Source: Bacteroidales bacterium
Lineage (GTDB): Bacteria > Bacteroidota > Bacteroidia > Bacteroidales > Bacteroidaceae
NCBI GenBank assembly: GCA_004556745.1
Contig: SFFY01000079.1
Coordinates: forward strand, 1 to 5,619
Direction of reading: 5' to 3'
DNA length: 5,619 bases
In this document: one piece after another, positions 1-5,020 of the stretch
Position numbering within the stretch: position 1 is the first letter of the stretch
How the letters are laid out: each line of letters opens with the position of its first letter
Made by a program: the position numbers and the translations under genes
Notes under the pieces: model-generated
Seen by the model: only the letters and a program-made list of their open reading frames with translations
Databases searched by the model: none
What the model was told of the DNA's origin: nothing

Positions 1-1
1 G

Positions 2-691
2 CGTTACGTCTATTCGCTTATCGCCAAGGAGTTTTCAGCCGACGAGATAAAGACGCTCGCGCTGCTTCACTTCAGCGGCTGTAAGGTTATCGCTCGCCAC
101 GACAAGAACTCTTTCCTGCTGAAGCACGGAAAGGATGTGTTTCAAACTTCAGGAACGCTTATCGCCGAAGTGGTACCCTCACTCGGCTGGCTCGATGCGA
201 TACCGGCATCGCCTGTCCGCCTGAAGAAACTCCGCAACCACGAGAGCGTGGACGCAGAGTTTCAAGGCGTGCCGTTTGAAAATTATATCGTGGTGGAAAA
301 CCTCTATCAAGGATTTCTCACCACTCAAAAAGATGCTTTGCTCGACGACCTCGCACACGTTCTTTATCCCGGTTGTTCGGCAACCCTCACGCCCGAAGAA
401 CGCATCAGCATCTTTTATTGGGTGGCTTCGCTAAAGGATATGTTTGCTCGCCGATTTTCGGATTTTTTTCAGCCGGCTACCGCCAACGCTGAAAACCTGC
501 TCGGCAGTTCACCGAACATCGGCAGCCAACTTCAAGAGGCGATGGACGCTCAGATTCGTGCCCTCACAAAAGGTGATATTACAAAAGAACGCGAAATCCT
601 TTCGCTCGATACTTGGCGTGCTTTAACGGAGTTAAACGCACAAGCCAAGGAGTATAAACAGATAAACGCTCAAATCAATGCTAAAAAGTGA
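2..691 (+). CDS. Phage head-tail region protein, unassigned, 5' truncated by window edge
   Basis: The frame is open from base 2 to the TGA at 689-691, giving at least 229 residues. An apparent GTG start at 137 is only an internal codon: the upstream frame (RYVYSLIAKEFSADEIKTL at its start) is stop-free and protein-like, so the true start lies outside the window. The protein is mixed alpha/beta with no signal peptide or membrane segment. Its last 60 residues are polar and helical, rich in K, E, Q and N and ending in QINAKK. I do not recognise the family. Its position, two genes upstream of a gp10-like tail-completion protein and overlapping the next gene by 14 bp, suggests a head-tail connector or capsid-associated protein. 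That role is inferred from context only. Confidence 0.8.
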   Translation, partial: RYVYSLIAKEFSADEIKTLALLHFSGCKVIARHDKNSFLLKHGKDVFQTSGTLIAEVVPSLGWLDAIPASPVRLKKLRNHESVDAEFQGVPFENYIVVENLYQGFLTTQKDALLDDLAHVLYPGCSATLTPEERISIFYWVASLKDMFARRFSDFFQPATANAENLLGSSPNIGSQLQEAMDAQIRALTKGDITKEREILSLDTWRALTELNAQAKEYKQINAQINAKK

Positions 692-1166
692 CTGGTCGGC
701 GACTGATTTTTTCCAAAATCTCATCGCCAAAAACAAGTTAGCAAACACAAATCAATTTGTGTTTTGCAAGGTTTCGGGGCTTGAAGGCTTCGAGGAAGCA
801 CTTCACGCCATGCAATCGGCTACCGCCTTTTGCTGCGTCAGCGACATCGCCGACGGCTATACGGAACTCAACAACACGCCTCGCACTCGCCGCATCAAAA
901 CGGTGTTTCTCGCTATGCGTCACGCCATAGATGATATGGACGCTCGCAACGAGTGCATGGAAATAATGCGTGAGTTATTCCGACAACTGATGTCGGTGCT
1001 AACACTCGAACGTGTCAAGTTGGAGCAGAACTGCATCTACCTTGACCCACGAATATCGTTCAACGAGATTGACCGATATTTCTTCTCCGGCGCCGCAGCT
1101 GCATATTTCCAAATCGCGGTTGATGTGTTCTCCGACCTTAGATATAATAAAGATGAGTGGAGATAA
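678..1166 (+). CDS. Phage neck/connector-region protein of unknown function (162 aa)
   Basis: The ATG at 678 lies inside the 3' end of the preceding gene (14-bp overlap) and the TAA at 1164-1166 lies inside the next gene (also 14 bp), which suggests translational coupling in one operon. The product is soluble, with no signal peptide or membrane helix. The middle (about residues 70-115) is helical, with a run of M, E, R and L residues. The end contains an aromatic stretch (EIDRYFFSGAAAAYFQI) that may be beta/hydrophobic. Size and position between an upstream connector candidate and the gp10-like gene fit a head-completion or tail-terminator role, but nothing in the sequence proves this. A perfect inverted repeat lies within its 5' part (745-762). 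Confidence 0.8.
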   Translation: MLKSDWSATDFFQNLIAKNKLANTNQFVFCKVSGLEGFEEALHAMQSATAFCCVSDIADGYTELNNTPRTRRIKTVFLAMRHAIDDMDARNECMEIMRELFRQLMSVLTLERVKLEQNCIYLDPRISFNEIDRYFFSGAAAAYFQIAVDVFSDLRYNKDEWR

Positions 1167-1584
1167 GCAACTTGAAGAACGCCGCAAATACGTTACGTCG
1201 TTCAATAGGACGATGATTAAGATTTGGCGTGAGCAAATCAATTTGCTTGGCGTGATTGACACGGGAGCGCTTTACCGCTCCGTGATGGCGGTGCGTATGA
1301 CTGCCGACGGCAAGTTTACGCAAATCACGCTCGCCCAGTCGTTCAACACCTACGGTATTTTCGTGGACTACGGCACAGGCTCGAATACTCCTCGCGGCAA
1401 TTCGGGCGACTTGGGCGACGGTTTCGTCAACCGCCGCAAACGCCGTAGGTGGTTCTCACGAAAATACTTCGCATCGGTGATGAACATTCAGGAATTTTAT
1501 GCCGACAACCTCGGCAAGCAATTCTGCAACGCTGTTTCTAATGTGCTGAATCCCGATTTGATGCGTCGCTCAGTGGCGAAATAG
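1153..1584 (+). CDS. HK97 gp10-like tail-completion / minor tail protein (143 aa)
   Basis: I chose the ATG at 1153 because it gives the usual 14-bp overlap and a 143-aa protein of normal size for the family. An in-frame ATG at 1012 would add 47 residues wholly inside the upstream gene and is rejected. Two hallmarks of gp10/virion-morphogenesis-like proteins are visible: IDTGALYRSV at residues 35-44 (the D-T/S-G-x-L-R/Y-S element) and YGIFVDYGTG at 67-76 (the V-E/D-Y-G-T element). A basic patch, RRKRRRWFSRKYF, follows at 94-106 and resembles Bacteroidales members, where an R-x-W-F-S-R-K-Y motif follows the glycine-rich loop. Such proteins sit at the head-tail junction during siphophage assembly. 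Exact role (tail terminator versus completion) is not resolved. Confidence 0.85.
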   Translation: MSGDKQLEERRKYVTSFNRTMIKIWREQINLLGVIDTGALYRSVMAVRMTADGKFTQITLAQSFNTYGIFVDYGTGSNTPRGNSGDLGDGFVNRRKRRRWFSRKYFASVMNIQEFYADNLGKQFCNAVSNVLNPDLMRRSVAK

Positions 1585-1588
1585 TGTC

Positions 1589-1620
1589 TTTTCATTGAAC
1601 AGTGATAGACCATAACTTTG
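1589..1620 (+). promoter_or_regulatory. Bacteroidetes-type promoter for the 278-aa gene
   Basis: TAACTTTG at 1613-1620 is a perfect match to the Bacteroidetes sigma-ABfr -7 element TAnnTTTG. A TTTTC run at 1589-1593 lies at about the right distance for a weak -33 box (consensus TTTG). The gap is the first noncoding stretch after three overlapping genes. Transcription would begin only about 10-12 nt before the ATG at 1638, so the leader would be very short, and no Shine-Dalgarno sequence is visible, as is normal for this phylum. Confidence 0.55.
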
Positions 1621-1637
1621 CTTAAAAATCAAAGATT

Positions 1638-2474
1638 ATGGCTATCAATACATCAACCGTTACTCAACTTATCAGCGATTTCCGGGCGCTGTCCCAAAAG
1701 GACAGTATCTCGCCCGAATCGCTCGGCGCTCTGCTTCAACGGCTCGCCGAACTTATCACCACTGCCGCAGCGGATTCCGACTTCATCGCGCTGTCGAAAG
1801 ATGCGAGCAAATATCACTCGCAGATTCCGACGATAGTGGACAATCTGAAGATTACGAACGACTATCTCACAGCCACGATGAAAGACGTGAGCGCAAACGC
1901 CGCGTCAATCGACAAGATTAAAAGCGTGACTGACTGCCCGCGCATAGCAGCGCAGGTGGTTGACGGAAAGCTGCAGATTGTCAACTATGGCTACTATTTG
2001 CTTAAAGGCTATAAGCCTTTCGTCTTCCGTTTCACGTCGAAGTGCAACAGAGCTAATCTGCAGGACTATCCTCAGCGCAAACGAGGTGCGAAACACAAGG
2101 GCTGGCACGTCATCGGCGGCTTACCGAACAACGTGAAGTTTGACGCCAAAGGCTTTGTCATGTTCCGCACATCGCCACTGAATGAATGGCACGCGCTGAA
2201 AGACGTTACTATTTCGCACTCTTACGAGGCGCAATATTTAATAGGTGTGAAAGGCACAGCCGAGGGCAGATATGTGCCTTGGGGCAGAAAGAAAGTGAAA
2301 CTGGTGAACGGTCAGGGGCATTACCTGATGCGCCGCTTCCGCTTCGCACTCGGTTTCGGGAAAGACTACGACCGCAACTGTTTTTGCCTTTCGCCGGCTT
2401 CGCTGGTGTCGAACCTCGCCGAGTTCTCGGTGATTTTCGACCCTAAAACCGACAAATTCCACTTCGGGAAATAA
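1638..2474 (+). CDS. Unassigned phage structural candidate (278 aa)
   Basis: ATG at 1638, TAA at 2472-2474. Residues 1-100 are helical and polar with regularly spaced hydrophobic residues (RLAELITTAAADSDFIALSK and following), suggesting an oligomerising helical stalk. From about residue 100 the protein changes character. It becomes beta-like and rich in aromatic and basic residues (YGYYLLKGYKPFVFRF, GWHVIGG, RYVPWGRKKVKL, MRRFRFALGFGKDY). This split, a helical N-terminus and a compact aromatic C-terminal domain, is what one expects of a tail fibre or other adsorption/baseplate accessory protein, but I do not recognise a family. It has its own promoter-like site and lies between the connector genes and the lysis cassette, where a major tail protein would be the alternative. 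Confidence 0.8.
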   Translation: MAINTSTVTQLISDFRALSQKDSISPESLGALLQRLAELITTAAADSDFIALSKDASKYHSQIPTIVDNLKITNDYLTATMKDVSANAASIDKIKSVTDCPRIAAQVVDGKLQIVNYGYYLLKGYKPFVFRFTSKCNRANLQDYPQRKRGAKHKGWHVIGGLPNNVKFDAKGFVMFRTSPLNEWHALKDVTISHSYEAQYLIGVKGTAEGRYVPWGRKKVKLVNGQGHYLMRRFRFALGFGKDYDRNCFCLSPASLVSNLAEFSVIFDPKTDKFHFGK

Positions 2475-2479
2475 AAAAG

Positions 2480-2593
2480 ATGCAAGCAGTCGCTCACATC
2501 TATACGAACCGGAAAGCAATTGCTCAACGGAATACACAGCGAAGCGCAGTCGCGCAACTCTATACACCACAAATTTACAAGTTTATAATTTAA
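2480..2593 (+). CDS. Small ORF of three 10-residue repeats (37 aa)
   Basis: The ATG at 2480 is 5 nt after the upstream stop; the TAA is at 2591-2593. After MQ the peptide consists of three consecutive, diverged decapeptides: AVAHIYTNRK, AIAQRNTQRS and AVAQLYTPQI, followed by YKFII. The repeat period is exactly 30 bp, so the frame is kept, and many differences between copies are amino-acid changes of similar type. The peptide is basic and has no membrane segment. Whether it is translated is unknown. It could equally be a noncoding tandem repeat. I know of no family to assign it to. Confidence 0.4.
   Translation: MQAVAHIYTNRKAIAQRNTQRSAVAQLYTPQIYKFII
2486..2575 (+). repeat. Three diverged 30-bp tandem repeats
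   Basis: Units start at 2486, 2516 and 2546. The first 20 bp of units 1 and 3 agree at 17 of 20 positions (GCAGTCGC....CTATAC); unit 2 is more diverged but keeps GCA..TGCTCA and AATAC. The repeats fill nearly the whole gap between the 278-aa gene and the holin-like gene, and coincide with the small repeat-encoding frame. Confidence 0.6.
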
Positions 2594-2606
2594 TTACCAA
2601 ATAATT

Positions 2607-2813
2607 ATGAAGCGAATCGACAGCAAATTGCAACTCGTTTCAGCCGTTGTACTAATCTTACTCGGCGCTGGGTTGCTCATCGCAGGTTTTATCGTTCCGC
2701 CTACCGGCGTAATCGACAATTCAGTGCTTATCGCCTTTGGCGAAATACTGACTTTTGTCGGTTCGCTGTTCGGCATAGATTATCATTATAAGTATCGGTC
2801 GAAGGACCGATAG
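2607..2813 (+). CDS. Holin-like small membrane protein (68 aa)
   Basis: ATG at 2607, TAG at 2811-2813. The protein has two hydrophobic helices, residues 9-31 (LQLVSAVVLILLGAGLLIAGFIV) and 40-57 (VLIAFGEILTFVGSLFGI). They are joined by a short turn containing PPTGVIDN, and the tail is basic and aromatic (DYHYKYRSKDR). Such short two-helix proteins commonly precede the amidase in Bacteroidales prophages. Here it sits 67 bp upstream of the endolysin, so a holin or holin-like role, forming membrane lesions that let the endolysin reach peptidoglycan, is the best reading. The role is inferred from topology and context, since holins share little sequence. The last codons lie within a perfect 8-bp hairpin (2793-2812). 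Confidence 0.75.
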   Translation: MKRIDSKLQLVSAVVLILLGAGLLIAGFIVPPTGVIDNSVLIAFGEILTFVGSLFGIDYHYKYRSKDR

Positions 2814-2851
2814 GTTATAAGGTTATAGGGTTATTGACCGCCTTCGGCGGT
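2793..2851 (+). promoter_or_regulatory. Two hairpins between holin-like and endolysin genes
   Basis: Hairpin 1 is TATCGGTC (2793-2800), loop GAAG, GACCGATA (2805-2812), a perfect 8-bp stem that overlaps the holin-like stop codon. Hairpin 2 is ACCGCC (2837-2842), loop TTC, GGCGGT (2846-2851), a perfect GC-rich 6-bp stem. Neither is followed by a T-run, so they are not classical intrinsic terminators. An RNA-processing site, a weak attenuator, or a brake on readthrough that sets endolysin level are possible readings. Confidence 0.5.
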
Positions 2852-2865
2852 GGTTATAGGTTATT
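2813..2865 (+). repeat. GGTTATA direct repeats flanking a hairpin
   Basis: GGTTATA occurs at 2813, 2821 and 2852. The longer forms GGTTATAGGGTTATT (2821-2835) and GGTTATAGGTTATT (2852-2865) sit immediately on either side of the 2837-2851 hairpin. No protein-coding frame covers this 67-bp spacer. Confidence 0.6.
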
Positions 2866-2880
2866 AAAATAAAACATTTT

Positions 2881-3294
2881 ATGAGAAAGATTAGCGAAAT
2901 TATCATTCATTGTGCCGCGACACCTGAAGGGAAGTCCTTCACGGTCGCTGACATCGATGCCTGGCACAGGAAGCGTGGCTTCCAGTGCATCGGTTATCAC
3001 TTCGTGATTTACCTCGACGGCAGCGTTCACAAAGGACGTGCCATTGAGGAGGTCGGTGCACACTGCTCGGGGCATAACGCCAATTCAATCGGCATTTGCT
3101 ACATTGGTGGCTGCGCGACCAATGGCAAAACTCCTAAAGACACTCGAACCGAGGCGCAAAAGGCTTCGCTCGTTCGGCTCATCACCGAACTTCGCCGCCG
3201 GTTCCCGAACGCAAGCGTTCACGGTCACAACGAATTCGCGGCTAAAGCCTGTCCTTCGTTTAACGTCAAGACTTCGGGGCTATGCGACATCTGA
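2881..3294 (+). CDS. Phage endolysin: N-acetylmuramoyl-L-alanine amidase (137 aa)
   Basis: This is a single amidase_2/PGRP domain of the T7 lysozyme type, complete at 137 residues with no cell-wall binding domain and no signal peptide. It cleaves the amide bond between N-acetylmuramic acid and L-alanine of peptidoglycan. Predicted Zn2+ ligands are His10 (in IIIHCAAT), His116 (in HGHNEF) and Cys124 (in KACPSF). The catalytic Tyr39 lies in GYHFVIY and Lys122 precedes ACP, matching the T7 Tyr/Lys pair. GAHCSGHNANSIGICYIGG (59-77) is the usual central signature. The lack of export signal fits delivery by the upstream holin-like protein. Its last 13 bp overlap the start of the spanin candidate, so the two are likely translated together. 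Confidence 0.95.
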   Translation: MRKISEIIIHCAATPEGKSFTVADIDAWHRKRGFQCIGYHFVIYLDGSVHKGRAIEEVGAHCSGHNANSIGICYIGGCATNGKTPKDTRTEAQKASLVRLITELRRRFPNASVHGHNEFAAKACPSFNVKTSGLCDI

Positions 3295-3758
3295 TTTTGC
3301 TTTTTGGTATGGGTTTATTGATTGCTTGCAGCAGTCAAAAAAAGGTGCAGTCGGATTTTTCCGAAGATGTCCGGCTGACGAACACGACGGCAACCACATC
3401 GTCGTCGCAGTCGCTCCTTGATATGGTATTGTCGTGGTCTGGCGACTTCGACAGCCTCGACATCTGCGTCGAACCCATAGATAGTTGTCGCTCATCGGCT
3501 GCGGTTACTGCGGCGAAACAGTCCCGGTTGCGCCTACGCGCCCGACACGCCTCAATCGCCAACAAGACAACGATTAATCAGTCCGTTCGCACTGACTCCG
3601 TAGTCATTGACACGTTGGCGGTTCACCGCACAACGCAGCGCGAGGATAAGACGAACTCCGAGAGTTCAGCAGTTTATAAGCCTCCTGACGGAAGCATCGT
3701 TTTGATTATTATTGCTATGGCATTCATATTCTTTTTCTTCATAAATAAACGTAGATAG
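3282..3758 (+). CDS. Candidate unimolecular spanin (lipoprotein with C-terminal TM, 158 aa)
   Basis: The N-terminus MRHLILLFGMGLLIAC is a lipoprotein signal with lipobox LIAC, so Cys16 would be acylated and the mature N-terminus anchored in the outer membrane. Residues 139-154 (IVLIIIAMAFIFFFFI) form one transmembrane helix, followed by the basic tail NKRR, which would stay in the cytoplasm. The roughly 120 residues between are polar and rich in S, T, D and R, without a recognisable enzyme domain. An outer-membrane lipid anchor plus an inner-membrane C-terminal helix in one chain is the defining layout of u-spanins such as T1 gp11 (131 aa), which fuse the two membranes at the end of lysis. 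The location, overlapping the endolysin by 13 bp, supports this. It is not homology-based. Confidence 0.8.
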   Translation: MRHLILLFGMGLLIACSSQKKVQSDFSEDVRLTNTTATTSSSQSLLDMVLSWSGDFDSLDICVEPIDSCRSSAAVTAAKQSRLRLRARHASIANKTTINQSVRTDSVVIDTLAVHRTTQREDKTNSESSAVYKPPDGSIVLIIIAMAFIFFFFINKRR

Positions 3759-3768
3759 TAAAGTTTCT

Positions 3769-3796
3769 GGCGACTTGTCCGCGAGGATAGGTCGCT
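3769..3796 (+). other. 12-bp hairpin with GCGA tetraloop at 5' end of the RNA
   Basis: Bases 3769-3780 pair with 3785-3796 around the loop GCGA, a GNRA tetraloop on the + strand. Three of the pairs are G-U (3769/3796, 3775/3790, 3777/3788); these would be A-C mismatches on the complementary strand, so the stem favours a + strand RNA. It starts 10 nt after the spanin stop. It is followed by TTCGCTTTT, which is not a proper terminator T-run. Confidence 0.7.
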
Positions 3797-3905
3797 TCGC
3801 TTTTGGCGAGTGCTCATCTTTGACCCTCCCACCCGAAGGCGACGATGCAATCTCTCCACATTCTCCGTTGCGCCCTGCACGGCGGACTACGGCACGGCAG
3901 TACGA

Positions 3906-4088
3906 GCAGTAGCCGGTCGGGGACTCGGAACAGGATATTGTGACAACTCCCTGACCTATACTCCTCCGCGAAACCGCACTCGCTGCGCTCGACGGGTTCT
4001 GCTACGTCGCCCGGTCGTTGAGCCGCTACAGCTTTGTCACAAACTCCTTCCGGCAAGCCGCTCCGATACCGACCTATGCTCCAACTGC
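3906..4088 (+). repeat. RNA domain copy A
   Basis: From outside in, the stems are as follows. GCAGT (3906-3910) pairs with ACTGC (4084-4088). AGC (3911-3913) pairs with GCT (4078-4080), leaving the 3-nt bulge CCA. GGTCGG (3915-3920) pairs with CCGACC (4069-4074), with TAT bulged. TCGGA (3925-3929) pairs with TCCGA (4062-4066). AGGA (3932-3935) pairs with TCCT (4045-4048). TTGTGACAA (3938-3946) pairs perfectly with TTGTCACAA (4034-4042). Inside is a hairpin GAAACCG/CGGGTTC (3970-3976/3993-3999; one A-G mismatch) with the 16-nt loop CACTCGCTGCGCTCGA. A small hairpin (4051-4060) lies on the 3' side. Confidence 0.8.
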
Positions 4089-4103
4089 CTTGTGCTGTGG
4101 TCC

Positions 4104-4217
4104 GCTCGTTACGTTCTACACTTCGAGCAGGAGATACACTATCATCGCCGTCTTTCCCACTTGGCGGTGCACTCGCATTATTCGCCTGACGGCTTCAGCG
4201 GATTGGTCGCGGCGATG
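4104..4217 (+). other. Linker stems between the two RNA domains
   Basis: CATCGCCG (4143-4150) pairs perfectly with CGGCGATG (4210-4217), an 8-bp stem closing about 60 nt. Inside are GGCG/CGCC (4163-4166/4183-4186) and CTGA/TCAG (4186-4189/4195-4198), which share one base and so cannot both be complete. Upstream, GCTCG (4104-4108) pairs with CGAGC (4124-4128). Confidence 0.55.
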
Positions 4218-4285
4218 CTCACTCGCTACACTGACTCGCTCCGTTCGTCGGCGGGACTTCCTTGCGCTCGGTTACGGCAACACTC

Positions 4286-4468
4286 CGTGGCGGTCGGCGT
4301 ATCGGGACAAGAGAGTGTCGCAATGTGAAGCCTCTATGCCTCCGCGACACCGCACTCGCTGCGCTCGACGGTGTCTGCTCCAACTCCGCTGCTGCACACC
4401 GCTGCTGCTTTGCTACACACTCTTTCAACGGCTGGCGCTGTTGCCCGATACCGACCTTTGCCAAAACG
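4286..4468 (+). repeat. RNA domain copy B, covarying with copy A
   Basis: It lies about 376-382 nt downstream of copy A, with the same fold. CGT/ACG (4286-4288/4466-4468) is followed by a 3-nt bulge AAA, then GGC/GCC (4289-4291/4460-4462) with bulge TTT. GGTCGG/CCGACC follows (4292-4297/4451-4456), then TCGGG/CCCGA (4302-4306/4444-4448) and AAGAG/CTCTT (4309-4313/4420-4424). GTGTCGCAA/TTGCTACAC (4315-4323/4410-4418) has one C-T mismatch. The inner hairpin is GACACCG/CGGTGTC (4346-4352/4369-4375), perfect, with the same 16-nt loop as copy A. The 3' side hairpin is longer here: CAACGGC (4426-4432), loop TGGC, GCTGTTG (4437-4443), 7 bp including a G-U pair. Confidence 0.8.
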
Positions 4469-4500
4469 TCGCTTGGTAATTCCTTCGCCTCCTCGCTACA

Positions 4501-4515
4501 CTCGCACGTTGCGAG
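4501..4515 (+). other. 6-bp hairpin, CTCGCA/TGCGAG
   Basis: CTCGCA (4501-4506), loop CGT, TGCGAG (4510-4515): a perfect stem between domain B and the long bulged stem. It contains one copy of the recurrent ACTCGC motif in its 5' arm. Confidence 0.5.
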
Positions 4516-4541
4516 CATGCATCGCCGCTTAATTGGTTTGA

Positions 4542-4599
4542 CGTTTATCGCTCATCGGATGAAAGCTCGCAACTTAGGTTGCCTCGATGACGATAAACG
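4542..4599 (+). other. 15-bp stem with a bulged C
   Basis: CGTTTATCG (4542-4550) pairs perfectly with CGATAAACG (4591-4599). After a single bulged C (4551), TCATCG (4552-4557) pairs with CGATGA (4585-4590). A further hairpin GCAAC/GTTGC (4569-4573/4578-4582) with loop TTAG caps the element. This is the longest stem in the region and is hard to explain by composition alone. Confidence 0.75.
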
Positions 4600-4643
4600 G
4601 TTCCCGGTTTCCGCTCCTTGGGTGCGACGTGGCACTCGCTCCA

Positions 4644-4798
4644 TTGCGCCTATGCCGGCTGCCGCTGCACTCCTTCAGAGTTTTGTTCGGGCAGTCTTGA
4701 CGTGGCGCAACCGCTCAGTGACATCGAACTGCAAGCAGCCCGACGACACTTCTTCGGCGGTATTGCCACTAATTGCCTGAACAACTCCGAATTTGTTC
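4644..4798 (+). other. Stems in the central-3' part of the RNA
   Basis: TTGCGCC (4644-4650) pairs perfectly with GGCGCAA (4704-4710), enclosing CTGCC/GGCAG (4659-4663/4690-4694). ACCGC (4710-4714) could pair with GCGGT (4757-4761). GAACAA (4779-4784) pairs with TTGTTC (4793-4798) around an 8-nt loop. These are individually modest stems. Confidence 0.45.
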
Positions 4799-4864
4799 CG
4801 CTCTCGCCGTCATCATCTCCATTGCGCACAGCCTCGTCATCACCGAACGTCGCATTGTTTAATG

Positions 4865-4949
4865 TCTTGCCTTTGGCAAGAAAGCGGTGTTGCCGTGGCG
4901 TACAAACTCGGCAAGCCGATTTTGTCGCGCACGCCAACGATTTGACCGC
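4865..4949 (+). other. 7-bp hairpin followed by a stepped stem
   Basis: TCTTGCC (4865-4871), loop TTT, GGCAAGA (4875-4881) is a perfect hairpin. Next, GCGGT (4884-4888) pairs with ACCGC (4945-4949), and TGGCGT (4896-4901) pairs with ACGCCA (4931-4936). The 10-mer CGGCAAGCCG at 4909-4918 is inside this stem and also occurs at 4051-4060 in domain A. Confidence 0.5.
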
Positions 4950-5020
4950 GCATCGCTCGCATATTCCGCTCGGCTATTATGGGGTTGCTCGCTCTCGCTC
5001 CGTAGGGCGGTGGGGGATAC

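Noticed and set aside
137..139. GTG start for the first gene
   Set aside because: The frame continues upstream without a stop to the window edge with protein-like sequence, so this is an internal valine codon.
1012..1152. Longer N-terminus for the gp10-like protein from the ATG at 1012
   Set aside because: The extra 47 codons lie wholly inside the preceding gene and do not look like part of the family. The ATG at 1153 gives the usual length and overlap.
3815..3822. CATCTTTG as a promoter -7 box for the large RNA
   Set aside because: It has one mismatch to TAnnTTTG, no -33 element at suitable distance, and lies downstream of the first hairpin.
3906..4468. CRISPR-like array or simple tandem repeat
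   Set aside because: There are only two diverged units with an offset of about 376-382 nt, with no regular short repeats and spacers.
3814..4937. Minus-strand frames of 80-99 codons (3814-4056, 4219-4518, 4650-4937)
   Set aside because: The minus strand is purine-rich, which can mimic coding. The frames are short, not contiguous and not protein-like, and I found no perfect TAnnTTTG box on that strand near 5285.
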